A DNA stretch of 64,000 nt from Novakomyces olei (GCA_016906335.1 JADEYG010000004.1:285001-349000), one strand, 5' to 3'. Counted from the stretch's first letter, positions 32,772 to 43,918 are shown. The notes: a model not told the origin generated them from the letters alone. Made by a program: numbers and translations.

Positions 32772-35700
32772 ATGGAGTTGGAACATTCGCCTAAAAGGCG
32801 CCGCACTGGTGCAGAGGACGCGGCAGACCCGATCGTTACATCATCGCCGGTAATGGCAGAGCCCTTTCGAGGCGGAGACAGTGGTCGTCAGGAAAGAGCA
32901 ATGGCTGCGCATATACAAAAGCCGCTTAACACAGCGTATGGCGCAGACTTGGGAGGAGAATTTGGACGCTTAGGGCATACAGCGCCTCTCTCAGGCAGCC
33001 TTCGAAGGCCGAATAATGCTTTCCCGAGCGAAATCCTGAGCCAGTCTTCTGCGTCCGATCAAAGACAGACGCGTCTCGTCGGCGAAGCTGCTCGTGAAAA
33101 TCTGCGTGCTCACGCTCAGCAGTTCCGCTCGGCAACAGGCAGTCTTGCTTTTGCAGGCAGCGCTCAGCAGTGGCAGACTCGGTCTGCCCATAGTCCGGCA
33201 TTGCCGTCTCTGCCTTCTTCTCCTTCTCCTTCTCCGTCTCTGCCTTTGCAAGGCACTGGATCAGTGTCCCAGCAGAGCCATACGCTGGCAGTGCAAAGGG
33301 TAATGGCCGCCTACCCGTTTCTGCCTACAGACTTTGTTACAAGGACCCTCGTCTACTTTAATCACGATATAGGCCTGGCTCAAAAGGCACTGTCTACGGC
33401 ACAAGGCCGTGCGCAGTTGCAGCAGGCTCTACGCACTCGTACGCCTGACTCGGAGTCTTCAAGGCAGACTCCGTTTGCTCAGCGGCCAGAGCAAACGGCT
33501 CTTGCAAATCAAACTCCAGCGCCTTTTTTAACAAAGCCCGTCTTGGGCCGACCACACTCAAGGAAGCCTTCTGTTCCTTCTGTTCCGGCTGTGCCTTTTG
33601 CAGCAAAGCACTCGACTCTGCGGGAAACAAGGTCTGATGGACAAAGTATCCGGGCAAAGTACTCCCATGTTCCGCCCGGCCAGTCTTCGTTTCGTGTTAC
33701 TGGCGCCAATTTCTTTAGCCAAAAGGGCACTTTTCCGCCTCATAAAGCTGACTTTGGAGGACCGCCAGTTTACCGAATGCGTCCGTTGCAGAGCACTGCT
33801 CCAGCTTTTCCGCCACGCAAACCGGCCAGGCCACGATTACGTCAGAAGGGAACCGGCAGCCGTGGCCGATCTCGGTCCGACAGCGATTCCTCTGGCGACG
33901 ATGGCTCGTATAATTCACGCTCCAGAAATACAAACACGGGACCCGTGAATATTGGTGGACCTGGCGCGGCAGGGCGGACAGACGCGTTACTCACACGCGT
34001 TCTTTCCTACATAAATACGTGTACGGAGGACAGTTTGATTGATACCTGTGGGTGCACTGGGGAACAGGCCAAAACCCTACTGTCTCATCGGCCTTTTGCC
34101 GGTATCGAGGACGTTTACGCCGTGCGGGCCACAGACACGGGCGGAAAACGGAGGGTTCGTCAGGGTGCACAAACCCTAGGGTTAAAATTAGCAGAGACTT
34201 GCAGTGAAATGCTGGTTGGGTACAGTGCGGTTGATGATTTGATCGATTCCTGTGAGCGAGTGGGCGAACGGTTAAAGCATGCAATGTTACAGTGGGGCAT
34301 TGATGTGAGTGGGAAGGAGGTCAAAGATTTTAATCCTTCAACTCGGCAATTACCGCCCTGGTACCTTGCACAGCAGCCTCGGTTGTTGGCTGATGGAGTA
34401 CAGCTCAAATCGTACCAATTGCTCGGAGTCAATTGGCTACGATTGCTCTATGAAGAAGGGCTTTCCGGCATTCTGGCAGACGAGATGGGACTGGGCAAAA
34501 CTTGCCAGATCGTTGCGTTCTTTGCTTCGTTATTGGCTCAAGGTCGACAAGGTCCGCACTTGATTGTAGTGCCGAGTTCGACTCTGGAAAACTGGATCAG
34601 AGAGTTCAACAAGTTTTGCCCTTCTCTCAAAGTTGAGCCTTATTACGGAACGCAAACAGAACGGGCAGAAACTAGGTACTATCTGTCCCAGGCAGAGACA
34701 AAGTTTAACATCTTGGTTACTACCTACCAGCTGGCAACTGGTGCCAAAGACGATAGGAAGTTTCTACGCAGTTTAGACCCCGACTGCTGTGTCTATGATG
34801 AGGGCCACTACCTGAAGAACAGCATGTCCGAAAGGTATCGGCATCTTATGAATATTCATGCTCGTTTCCGTGTCTTACTCACGGGCACACCTCTGCAGAA
34901 CAACTTGAAGGAGCTTGTGTCCCTGCTGGCCTTTATTCTGCCTGACTTGTTTGCCAGCGAGCTTGATCAGCTGGGGGCAATTTTTAAAATGAAAAAGGCA
35001 GAAACTTCTCCAGCAGATCAGGAACAAAGCAAAAGTGCGGATCAGCAGGAGGAGGATCAAGGCCCAAACTCCACACCTGCTCCTTCTTCAGCAGGCTCAG
35101 GTGCTCTACTCAGTGAGCAGAGGATACAGAGAGCCAAAAGGATGATGAGTCCTTTTGTCCTACGTCGTCGAAAGGTGCAAGTGCTGGACGATTTGCCCGC
35201 CAAAATGCAGATACTGGAAAAGTGTGAAATGACACAGACACAGCGGGATATCTACAACGAAATCTTGGATCAGCGTCGAGCAGCTATCCGGGCACGTGAA
35301 GCAGCGGCCAATGAAAAGGAGCAGAGCAAGAGCAGTAGTGGGGGTAAAGAGGCCAATGACCAGAGGTCAGGTCTGCCTATTGAGGGAGATATCATGGAAC
35401 AGCTTGAGGAAAAAATTGATGCAGACATTCACAACGAAGCAGTGGCCAAGTCGGAACCTGTACGGGCCAAAGGCCAACATTTGGCCGTCGACGATAGCGA
35501 CAATTCTAAGCAATCTAACAGCAACACTAAGCAATCTAACAGCAACACTAAGCAATCTAACAGCAACACTAAGCAATCTAACAGCAACACTAAGCAATCT
35601 AACAGCAACACTAAGCAATCTAACGGGAATGCTTACAAGCAAGCTGAAAGCGATGACGATGACAGTTATAGTGATGGCAATGGCAATGATGACGATGACG

Positions 35701-36734
35701 ATGACGATGACGCGTCGTTCTCAGAGTCTACGCGCTCACGTAATATGAGACGCTCAACGCGCTCAGCGTCGACGCGATCTACTCCAACCCGTTCCGTTCT
35801 TACGCGTTCAGCACGGACGACGCGTTCAACGCGTCATTCGGAGCAGGACACTGACCAATCACAGCAGCCTACGCCAACCTCCTCGGTAGCGGAAGTGCAA
35901 GAGACGCGGGAAAAAGGGGGCGAAGAGGACGATTTGCAGCAAATTGAGCGTCGAACCAATACGGTTATGCAGCTCCGATTAGCTGCGAACCATCCAATGC
36001 TATTCCGACGTCGGTATACGGACACAGCGATTGCAGAAATGGCACAGAGGCTAATGATGGAGCCAGAGTATGCGGCGCATGGTCCAGAGAACGAGTCCTT
36101 TATACGTGAAGATTTGTCTGTCTGCACTGATTTCGAGCTGCATCGAATGTGTGAGCAAAACAAGAGCCTGGCGACTTTTGCTTTGAGTGGAGCACCCTGG
36201 ATGGATGCAGGCAAGGTAGTGGCCTTGCAATCCCTGTTGCCCTCCATGATTGAGCGAGGGGACCGTATATTGATATTCAGTCAATTCACAATGATGCTCG
36301 ACGTTTTGCAGCGGGTCATGGACGAAATGGAGATTGCTTACATGCGAATGGACGGGCAAACTCCCGTTGCTCAGCGGCAGGATATGCTGGACCAGTATTA
36401 CGAGGAGAAAGACGTGCCCGTGTTCCTTTTGAGCACTAAAGCCGGTGGATTTGGTATCAATTTGGCCTGTGCAAATACTGTAATACTGTATGATAGTTCG
36501 TTTAACCCCCATGACGATAGGCAGGCAGAAGATCGTGCTCATCGCGTGGGCCAGGAGCGAACAGTACGCGTTTACCGTCTCGTTGTTCGAGATAGTGTGG
36601 ATGAGTACATTCAAGATTTGGCTAATTCCAAACTGGCCCTTGACGAAAGTGTGAGTGGGGGGGCCGGTGGGGGCCGTGAGGCTCGAGAGAGTCTTATACA
36701 GGGCCTGGTCGATCGTGCACTGCTCACTCAATAG
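32772..36734 (+). CDS. fun30: Fun30/SMARCAD1-type SNF2 chromatin remodelling ATPase
   Basis: A single exon of 1320 aa. The N-terminal 500 residues are mostly disordered and basic, with a CUE-like three-helix segment near 175-210 (VMAAYPFLPTDFV...YFNHDI). The SNF2 ATPase starts near 540: QLLGVNWLRLLYEEG, Walker A DEMGLGKTCQ (about 570) and the box DEGH (about 675), a DEGH form that marks the Fun30/SMARCAD1 branch. The helicase C lobe has IFSQFTMMLDVLQRV, MRMDGQT, STKAGGFGINL and DRQAEDRAHRVGQ. Between the lobes lies an insert of about 300 residues with six KQSNSNT-type repeats, an Asp run and an RSTRS-type basic run. Fun30 proteins remodel nucleosomes in heterochromatin upkeep and DNA end resection. 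The whole 4-kb gene has no intron. Confidence 0.95.
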   Translation: MELEHSPKRRRTGAEDAADPIVTSSPVMAEPFRGGDSGRQERAMAAHIQKPLNTAYGADLGGEFGRLGHTAPLSGSLRRPNNAFPSEILSQSSASDQRQTRLVGEAARENLRAHAQQFRSATGSLAFAGSAQQWQTRSAHSPALPSLPSSPSPSPSLPLQGTGSVSQQSHTLAVQRVMAAYPFLPTDFVTRTLVYFNHDIGLAQKALSTAQGRAQLQQALRTRTPDSESSRQTPFAQRPEQTALANQTPAPFLTKPVLGRPHSRKPSVPSVPAVPFAAKHSTLRETRSDGQSIRAKYSHVPPGQSSFRVTGANFFSQKGTFPPHKADFGGPPVYRMRPLQSTAPAFPPRKPARPRLRQKGTGSRGRSRSDSDSSGDDGSYNSRSRNTNTGPVNIGGPGAAGRTDALLTRVLSYINTCTEDSLIDTCGCTGEQAKTLLSHRPFAGIEDVYAVRATDTGGKRRVRQGAQTLGLKLAETCSEMLVGYSAVDDLIDSCERVGERLKHAMLQWGIDVSGKEVKDFNPSTRQLPPWYLAQQPRLLADGVQLKSYQLLGVNWLRLLYEEGLSGILADEMGLGKTCQIVAFFASLLAQGRQGPHLIVVPSSTLENWIREFNKFCPSLKVEPYYGTQTERAETRYYLSQAETKFNILVTTYQLATGAKDDRKFLRSLDPDCCVYDEGHYLKNSMSERYRHLMNIHARFRVLLTGTPLQNNLKELVSLLAFILPDLFASELDQLGAIFKMKKAETSPADQEQSKSADQQEEDQGPNSTPAPSSAGSGALLSEQRIQRAKRMMSPFVLRRRKVQVLDDLPAKMQILEKCEMTQTQRDIYNEILDQRRAAIRAREAAANEKEQSKSSSGGKEANDQRSGLPIEGDIMEQLEEKIDADIHNEAVAKSEPVRAKGQHLAVDDSDNSKQSNSNTKQSNSNTKQSNSNTKQSNSNTKQSNSNTKQSNGNAYKQAESDDDDSYSDGNGNDDDDDDDDASFSESTRSRNMRRSTRSASTRSTPTRSVLTRSARTTRSTRHSEQDTDQSQQPTPTSSVAEVQETREKGGEEDDLQQIERRTNTVMQLRLAANHPMLFRRRYTDTAIAEMAQRLMMEPEYAAHGPENESFIREDLSVCTDFELHRMCEQNKSLATFALSGAPWMDAGKVVALQSLLPSMIERGDRILIFSQFTMMLDVLQRVMDEMEIAYMRMDGQTPVAQRQDMLDQYYEEKDVPVFLLSTKAGGFGINLACANTVILYDSSFNPHDDRQAEDRAHRVGQERTVRVYRLVVRDSVDEYIQDLANSKLALDESVSGGAGGGREARESLIQGLVDRALLTQ
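35506..35630 (+). repeat. 21-bp coding minisatellite in the Fun30 gene
   Basis: About six copies of a 21-bp unit encoding KQSNSNT, almost identical at DNA level, within the insert between the two helicase lobes. A (GATGAC)-type Asp tract follows at about 35655-35712. Confidence 0.95.
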
Positions 36735-38150
36735 CTTTGGAATACGTAAAGGCTTTTCTGTCAATAGTAAATTGTATATATTGCATAGACCAGAGTGCTT
36801 TGAGCCTGCAGAAGGAGTTGGTATTAATATTATTAATATTTTACTATTACTATTTTACTATTACTATTTTATTATTACTATTTTACTATTACTATTTTAC
36901 TATTAATATTTTATTATTACTATTTTACTATTTAGATTGTAATAATTATTTTTAATACCCGTTTCTGTTCATATTATTCTATTAATATTAGAGTTTTAGT
37001 ATTATTGTTTTAGTAATTACTATTATAGTAAATATTATATTCAATATCCGTCTGTTTGTCACATTTCACCGTACTCCAGTCCAATACGATTCTTCCTCGG
37101 TGTCAGTGACTAATCTAGCGCAAGCTCTAGCATGCGATAAATTGGCGACTTTAGTACGTACCGGCAAACGGCCGTCTAGCGTCTCGTACGCCGCACACTA
37201 GTAGAAAAGCATATTTTATCCATAGAATAAAGGCAGCATGCTGCATGTAATAGTCATGCATTTAAATGTATATACTCTGCGCACACATTTGCTGTACGTC
37301 ACATGAACGGAGAGACAGGTTTGTCGATGTACTCCTTTCCTCCTTGCAGCTTATTTAAGCATTTTTCTTTGTCTTGCTTAGTATACAAGACGCTCCAAGC
37401 GTTTTACCGTGTTTAAGCTGTTTAATGTAATTGTCTAGTCGTGTATTCGCCGTAATTACTTCATTCATGTATCATATACTGCATCATACTTTATCATACT
37501 TCATCATACTGCATCATACTGCGCCATATATTATTTAGAGCGCCTTGATAGCATAGTACTGTGTATAGAGCAACTAGAATTATTAGTCCCCCTGCTTACA
37601 AAGGAGGCCAGACAAATCAGAAAAAATATTAGCTAAATATGAAAGCAGAGCGCGCGAGTATGCGGCTCTCCGCCAAGACTACAACTAATATGGAGCACAC
37701 GACAGCGCCGCAAATCTCTCGCAGCTGTCCGCGCTAAGCCCAATGCAAGTGGCACAGCCGCGGCATTACTTTAACCACTATACTATATGACCTTTGTGCA
37801 CGTGACCGGTCTAAGACCCGTAGTCTTACTTGCTCACCATCCGGAGAGGTCTTATTACTTACCGAGTAGAACAAGCAAAGACGCACGGCTTGTTTACGTG
37901 TTATCCCTAGATACGCGCTCTGGAATGGATGCATAAATAAATAAATACGCTATATATCCTATAAAGCTTAATATCGAGCGGGAATAGGTTCCTTTGTTTT
38001 CACTGCTTTGGCTTGTCGTTTGGCTGTGCCGTCCGTTCTTTACACCGGCTTCGTCCGTCCACTCTTTATTATATATTACTGCCTGCCTGACTGCCTTGAA
38101 CCCACACCTCTATCCTTGTATTATTTGGCTTTTTCTTGGCGCCCTTGACA
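36735..38150. other. Long intergenic region with degenerate AT repeats
   Basis: About 1.4 kb between the end of the Fun30 gene and the start of the Tos1-like gene. From 36830 to 36935 it has variants of tattactatttta. From 37470 to 37525 it has repeats of catcatact. A GC-richer stretch at 37660-37880 has a tRNA A-box-like string on the minus strand but no T arm. TATA-like tatatat sits near 37953. I see no gene. Confidence 0.5.
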
Positions 38151-39934
38151 ATGCTTTGGCTCGCACTGCTCCCGGCCTTGGCAGCCGCTGCCTGCAATCA
38201 AGAGCTGGGCAATTACTACTGCAACGCCGCTTCTGACGTAACTTACAACAATGTTGGATTTTCTGGGCTCTACAAGCAAGTTACGTACATGGACGAGACT
38301 AGTGGTACATGCTCCAGCTCGGACTATGGATTCTCGGGGCCCCTTGCTCCCTTCAATGAAGAGGTTTGTTTGCCCTTGCTTTTTGGAAAAAAATGTTGTA
38401 CAGAAATAAACAAATTGGAAATTGACTGGCCTGACTAATCTCTTCCACTATTTTTGGTCATTGCGTCTGGCCGAGCATTGGTCGGCGATTGCTGATTTAT
38501 TGCTGGTTTATTGTCGTTTGATTATTTGTTTAATACTATTCTTCAATTTTTTCAATTTATTTTATTTCCGATTTGTCAATTGTTTTAATTCATCTCAATT
38601 GTTTTAATTTGTCAATTGTTTTAATTCATCTCAATTGTTTTAATTCATCAATTGTTTCAATTCATCAATTGCTTTAATTTGTCAATTGCATTAATTCATT
38701 TATTTATTTGTTTATTTATGTATGAATTTATCATTAATTAATACCAACAAAAACAAGTCTTTCTCTCCTTCCCCACCACTCTTTTTCTCTTTGCCCTAAC
38801 GCTAACGACTAGTTGTCTCTCCACTTTCGTGGCCCATTGCAATTGAGCAAATTTGCGGCTTACGATCTCGCTACGAGCGCAAATGCGAAACGCCACCTTC
38901 GTCGCCACCGTCACCACCACCATCGCCGAGACGATATCGTCTACGTCACCGTTACCGAGGCGCTTACTGTCTACTATAGTCCCACGTCAGCGGGCGAGAG
39001 TCCCTCTGCCTCTGTCCTTTCTACTCCTGTAGTTCAGGCTTCAGCGGCACAGACACCGCCCAGTGCTGCTCTTGCTGGTCAGCCGGCACAGGCGCCTGAG
39101 GCTGCCAGTTCTGAGGCTGCCAGCTCGAGCTCGGCCAGTTCTGAGGCTGCCAGCTCAAGCTCTGCCAGTTCGAGCTCTGCCCAGGCCGTTGCTACGGGCA
39201 ACGGTTGGACGAGGACGAGCTACTATGACGCTGATACGGGCACAGGCGACAATGTTGTCTTTCTCAATAACAAAGGAGGTACTGCTGGCTCTGGCACATG
39301 GTCTGCAGCCTTTGGCAACTCTCTCTCTTTTGCTGCGTCAAACGGTGTTGATGGTGCTGGTTCGCCTCAAATTTTGGAGAGTACTACGCTCAAAAGCAAC
39401 CAGGAATTTTCCATCTGGACGGGCAAAGAGTGCCAGGGAGGCGATTGCGGGTACTACCGCGAGGGCACTCCTGCTTACCACGGCTTTGGAGGGGCAAACA
39501 AGCTGTTTCTCTTTAGATTTTCAATGCCTCGTGACGCAGAAGGCGATGGCTTTAACGGCGATATGCCTGCAATTTGGGCTCTGAATGCCCAAATTCCACG
39601 TACGCTGCAGTACGGAAAGGCAGAGTGCTCTTGCTGGGGGACTGGCTGTGGAGAGGTTGACTTTTTCGAGATTCTCAACTCTGGAAACGACAAGCTCACT
39701 TCGCACATCCACTCTGGTCAGGGAAGCAGCTCAGGATTGAGCTATGGCGGAGGCGGAACAGCAGACTACCTCACCCGCCCTACTCAGGGGTACATGGACG
39801 CTGCTGTCGTTTTTACCGACAGTACTATCAGCATTCACGACCTGACGTCCATCGGACTCGGATTTGATTCGTTTATCTCTGCCTCTGAAGTGTCTGGCTG
39901 GCCGACCGGTTCAATCAGCACTCTGAACGGTTGA
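38151..39934 (+). CDS. tos1: Tos1-type cell-wall glucan-associated protein
   Basis: Two exons, 38151-38363 and 38813-39934, give about 444 aa. The start MLWLALLPALAAAACN is a short signal peptide. Family blocks are NYYCNAASDVTYNNVGFSG, FNEE|LSLHFRGPLQLSKFA, then a basic linker (RRHRHHHHRR) and a Ser/Ala-rich linker (about residues 135-185). The conserved C-terminal domain follows: TSYYDADTGTGDNVVFLNN, CQGGDCGYYREG, GFGGANKLFLF, DMPAIWALNAQIPRTLQYG and CSCWGTGCGEVDFFEIL. Tos1/Yjl171c-like proteins are secreted wall proteins with a glucanase-like C-terminal domain. The 449-nt intron is long for this window and carries repeats of caattgttttaattcat; it ends CTAACGACTAG. The alternative ATG upstream is not needed. 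Confidence 0.93.
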
Positions 39935-40446
39935 ACGTGACCGTTCAAGGATCAATTTGAAATTGATTGCTGAATTTATTAATTTATTAATTAAATTAAT
40001 TAATGAATGAATGCTTGATTTGACCTTTAACTCTGAGCGGTACCCAATGCTTTCCCTTCTCCTCCGACTGTTTCTTTGACGAGACGATTCTGTTGCGCTC
40101 GGCAGCGTGATTGATTGATTGATTGATTAGTTTAGTACACAAAGTGTATTTACATGTATGTGCGTGTACTTTGTTTTTGGCCTAGTAAATAGCGCTATGA
40201 TTGCTTTGAATCGTAATAAATAACAGTTTTAAAATGGTTGCTACGCAGAGCATATGAACAAATACAACCCAGTACCTTGATCAACAATCAAAAATTAATC
40301 ACAATTAACTCATAATTAATCAACAATGAATTCATAGTTAATCAACGATTAATTCATAATTAATTCATAATTAATTCATAATTAATTCATAATTAATTCA
40401 TAATTAATTCATAATTAATCAACAATTAATCACAATTAATTCATAA
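39935..40446. other. Convergent spacer with 12-bp AT repeats
   Basis: About 510 bp between the convergent Tos1-like and Pol eta-Eco1 genes. At 40277-40445 it is built of units such as aattaattcata and aatcaacaatta, about ten copies. A short TTGA run (gattgattgattgatt) lies near 40110. Confidence 0.7.
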
Positions 40447-43400
40447 TTAATTGCCCTCGTCATACACGGCGAGAGCCAAGTCTTGTCCCTTTGTGCTGAG
40501 CCAGTGCCGCGCCCACTGCAGCCCCGACTCACTCGGCTGAGAAAAAGCCACTTCGCTTCTTGCGACAGGACACCCTGGCAGCATATGCAAACGGGCAGTG
40601 TCGAGCAGCAGAGAAGCAATTCCCTGTCTGCGTGCACTCTCCGCACACCATACGCGACTGACTCCGAGAATGTACCGGCGAAGCTTCAGATCGGCCGATC
40701 CGCTAGTGAGCTGCTCTCCACCGCCGTCGGGACAGATTTCCTCCTTTTTGTACTCGTAAATTTCGTCCTCTCGAGCCACCTCCGTTTCTCCACTTTGCCC
40801 TTTAAAACTGTCCTCTTTAAAACTGTCCCCTTTAAAATTGTCCTCTTTAAAACTGCCCTCTTTAAAACTGTCCTCTTTAAAACTGCCCTCTTTAAAACTG
40901 TCCCCTTTAAAATTGTCCCCTTTAAAACTATTGCCTTCTAAACTATTGCCTTCTAGACTACTGCCTTCTAAACTACTGCCTTTAAAACTTCCACCCAAAA
41001 ACCCTGATTCTATTCCACTGGGCAAGAAAACCCGGACTGCTGGGGAAGAGATAGTCTGAGCCAGCAGGCAGCCAACGACTCGCTTGCCCCGACAGTACAT
41101 AAACGTCTTGAACCTCTGCCGCGACAGAGTGGCAACTCCGGGAGGCATTGTTGCCGATAATTGCTCGTTTACTTGCTCCAGCACTTGCAACGCTTTCCGC
41201 CAGTCTCCTTCCTGCCGCTGAGTGTCACACTGAACAATACAGTCCTCACGACGCTGCCACAATGCGTCTCGAGGCCTCGTTAAAAGGTCAAAGGCCGCGT
41301 CTCGGCGAGAATGGAACTTTGCATGAATCTGCTCATCGTCTTTTACGCCCCGAACGTACGCCATTCCACAGTCACGGCAGACTGTCTGTGTCTCGCCCAC
41401 AATATCCAGACGCATCTGCGTCATTCCGCCTTTGGATGATTGCCCTGAACGCGTAAAGAGTGACGCGATCGACTCGGACTTGACCGCGTCAGCAGGTGTC
41501 TGTCGTCGGCCAGCGCTTTTCTTGCCAGAGACTCGTTTACCAGCGCTCTGTGGCTTTGTAGTATTCCCTCCTAGTTTGGCTTTGTACGTTACCATCGCTT
41601 TAGCTGCCTCCTGCCTTTCTTGCCTCATCAAATTACTCGCAAAATGGTAGTCCTGGTGCTCCTGGTACAGTTGATCGTCGTGGAACTTGCTTCCACAGTC
41701 GGCACAAACGTGTTTGGGGCTTTTACAGGGTTTGTTTGCTTCATTCTCCGGGAAAATGTCTTTGCCTGACAGGTTTGTGCCGTTTGCGTATGGTTGGGGT
41801 TCTGCTTGGTAAGAATAAAATTAATTAATTCAACATGAAATAACGTTTATTTTTAGTTTTAGTTTTATTTTTATTTTTATTTTTATTTTTAAATTTAATT
41901 TTAATATACCTGTGTTGTCTGCTTCGTTTGCCTCGTCTTGTCCACTCAAGCCTTTGCCCATCTCAGAATCATTGGGACGCACCGTCTCCGTCTTCACTCG
42001 CTTAGAATCTCGCTCTCCATCTTTCTGAGGCTGAAAAAAGTCACTAATACTACGCGCTCCCTCTTCACGAACATCCTGAAACCCGTGCACGCCCAGGCTT
42101 AAACATTGGCATGGAAAAGCATTGCCTTCTGACTGTATTTGCCGCATCAGACTCTGTGCATTCGAAAGCAGCATTTGCAAGCTTGCCACTGTAATTCCAC
42201 ATTGCCTTGATTTTGATACAGAGCCTGAACGGTGGTGCAGAGAGATCGTCCGTGGCCGTCTCCTTACTGTACCCTGAGTATCGTTCTCCGCGTCATCTTC
42301 CGCTATACGTGAAGCTATATCGGCAGCCAAAACTCGCAGCCAGCGGTCTGCCGCCTCCATTGTATTAATACAGGGCCTAAAGTTTTTAGCTGAGAGCATA
42401 GACTTTATATGTGTCCGCGGGGTAACTGCACTCTGATCTACACCTCGCAATAAGCCATAAAGCCATGACCCTGTCTCCTGATCCAGGCTTTGCTGCAATT
42501 TTCTCAAAGGGACTTGCCTTAATTCTGCCACTTGATCCGTCATAAATGCCTGTACAATACTTTCGCCCAGCTTACCTCCAAGCGTTCGTATTTGTGTGAC
42601 TTTAAACGTGTCCAGGAAAGCATTGATGGCACTGTTGCATATTACAGTCTGCTTGTTGGGCTTGTTTCGGCTACTGGCCAGTTTTGCCAGCATTTTATTA
42701 CGAGCTATCCCGGCACTGCACGTGTAGCCTATTTCCACCAATACCTGACGCCTAATCTCGGATACTATTGCCGCTGCTTCCTTGAGAGCAGCATTGTGCC
42801 ACGTGTTTTCCGTATAGTACGCCGATTGTGCATCATTATTTTCCCCATTGCTTTGCAGGCTGTTTGCACTGTTGCTTCTTGATCTTTTGCCAAGATGCTC
42901 GCAATCCTCACCCAAATCTGGCACATTTTCTACAGCATGTTCTGATAGGTTTTCTGGCAGATTTTCTGGCAGATTTTCAGACAGATTTGCTGGCAGATTT
43001 GCTGGCAGATTTGCTGGCAGATTTGCTGGCAGATTTTCCTTCTCCGTACCGCTGTCCTTCAAGTCTTGTGGCCGCGGTACAATCCCATCTTCAGGCGTCC
43101 ATTCAGTCATTGGAGGCAGCTGACCGGCGGGATATTTTTCCTTTAATCGGCGGCCGACTGTATGCGTTAAATCGAGGAAGCATTCATCCACAGAAGCCTT
43201 TTCAGTGACGTCACAGTACCGTCGAAAAATGGCCAAAATCCTACGTGACTCCCTGCGATAGGGATCCAGCGATACTTTATGTGAGGCTGGATCGGCCTTT
43301 TCATGGTAAGCTGCCGACTCGTCTCCAGCACGCCACGTGGCCACGTGTGCAAGTTTTAAATGAGCACATTTTTTTAACGCGTCGGTTACCGTCTCATGAC

Positions 43401-43593
43401 GCGTTATACCGAACGCGCGCGCTGCGTAGTTGATGGCAATTAAGCCCTGCCATTGCTGCACTGCCAACGGCGCGTCTGGCGGAAGGCCTAATCGACGCGA
43501 TTCTACTTGAGCATAAAACGCGTCCAGATCAATATGAGCTATAATGCGTAACGCATCCGCGTCCACGAGACGGTGGAGCTCACGCTCACACAT
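40447..43593 (-). CDS. eso1: DNA polymerase eta - Eco1 cohesin acetyltransferase fusion (Eso1-like)
   Basis: Two exons on the minus strand, 43593-41910 and 41801-40447, join in frame (NT|EPQPYANG) to give about 1012 aa. The N-terminal two thirds is a Y-family polymerase: HIDLDAFYAQVESRRLGLP, the catalytic SVDECFLDL, CSAGIARNKMLAKLASSRNKP and a little-finger region. Then come RSISDFFQP, which resembles a PCNA-binding motif with Ala in place of the usual Gln, and after the intron a ubiquitin-binding C2H2 finger CADCGSKFHDDQLYQEHQDYH. The last third is Eco1: a zinc finger (TVCRDCGMAYVRGVKDDEQIHAKFH region) and the acetyltransferase end (RYILGVSRVWCAESARRQGIASLLL, SEVAFSQPSESG). Pol eta bypasses UV damage; Eco1 acetylates cohesin Smc3. 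S. pombe Eso1 has the same fusion. Both halves contain in-frame tandem repeats. Confidence 0.93.
40800..40990 (-). repeat. 15-bp coding repeat inside the Eco1 part
   Basis: About a dozen copies of a 15-bp unit (ctctttaaaactg/c and variants on the plus strand) encode repeats such as SFKED, SFKEG, NFKGD and SLEGN. The array lies in the acetyltransferase region, between the PSGIESGFLGG segment and the conserved LRRYILGVSRVW strand. Confidence 0.95.
42945..43035 (-). repeat. 12-bp coding repeat inside the polymerase eta part
   Basis: Tandem 12-bp units encode LPAN four times, followed by variants LSEN and LPEN. It lies after the catalytic SVDECFLDL block, in a loop region before the conserved VEIGYTCSAGIA segment. 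Confidence 0.93.
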
Positions 43594-43918
43594 TGCACAT
43601 GGCTGACAAATGTCATTACAATGAATTCACCTCGATTATTTGTTATATTTTATTGTATAATAATCATATATTATAATTAATTTGATAATTGATTTGTATA
43701 TTATAATTAATTTGTATATTATAATTAATTTGTATATTATAATTAATTTGTATATTATAATTAATTTGTATATTATAATTAATTCATAATATTTAATTTG
43801 TATATACTAATTATATATTTTAATATGGTAGTAAAAGGCTATAGTACACAAGTTAGAAGTATTATATACATAAACCAAATCAATAATAAATGAATAATCC
43901 AGTACGGTACCGATACAG
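43594..43918. promoter_or_regulatory. Divergent promoter of eso1 and pex13 with 18-bp repeats
   Basis: About 325 bp between divergent starts. From about 43677 to 43787 it has about six copies of the 18-bp unit aatttgtatattataatt. This AT-only array is probably between the two promoters. No other element was recognised. Confidence 0.75.

Noticed and set aside
37735-37800. tRNA-like string on the minus strand (tatagtatagtggttaaagta)
   Set aside because: It resembles a tRNA D arm and A box, but I could find no anticodon stem with T33, no T arm (GGTTCRANNCC) and no acceptor pairing nearby.
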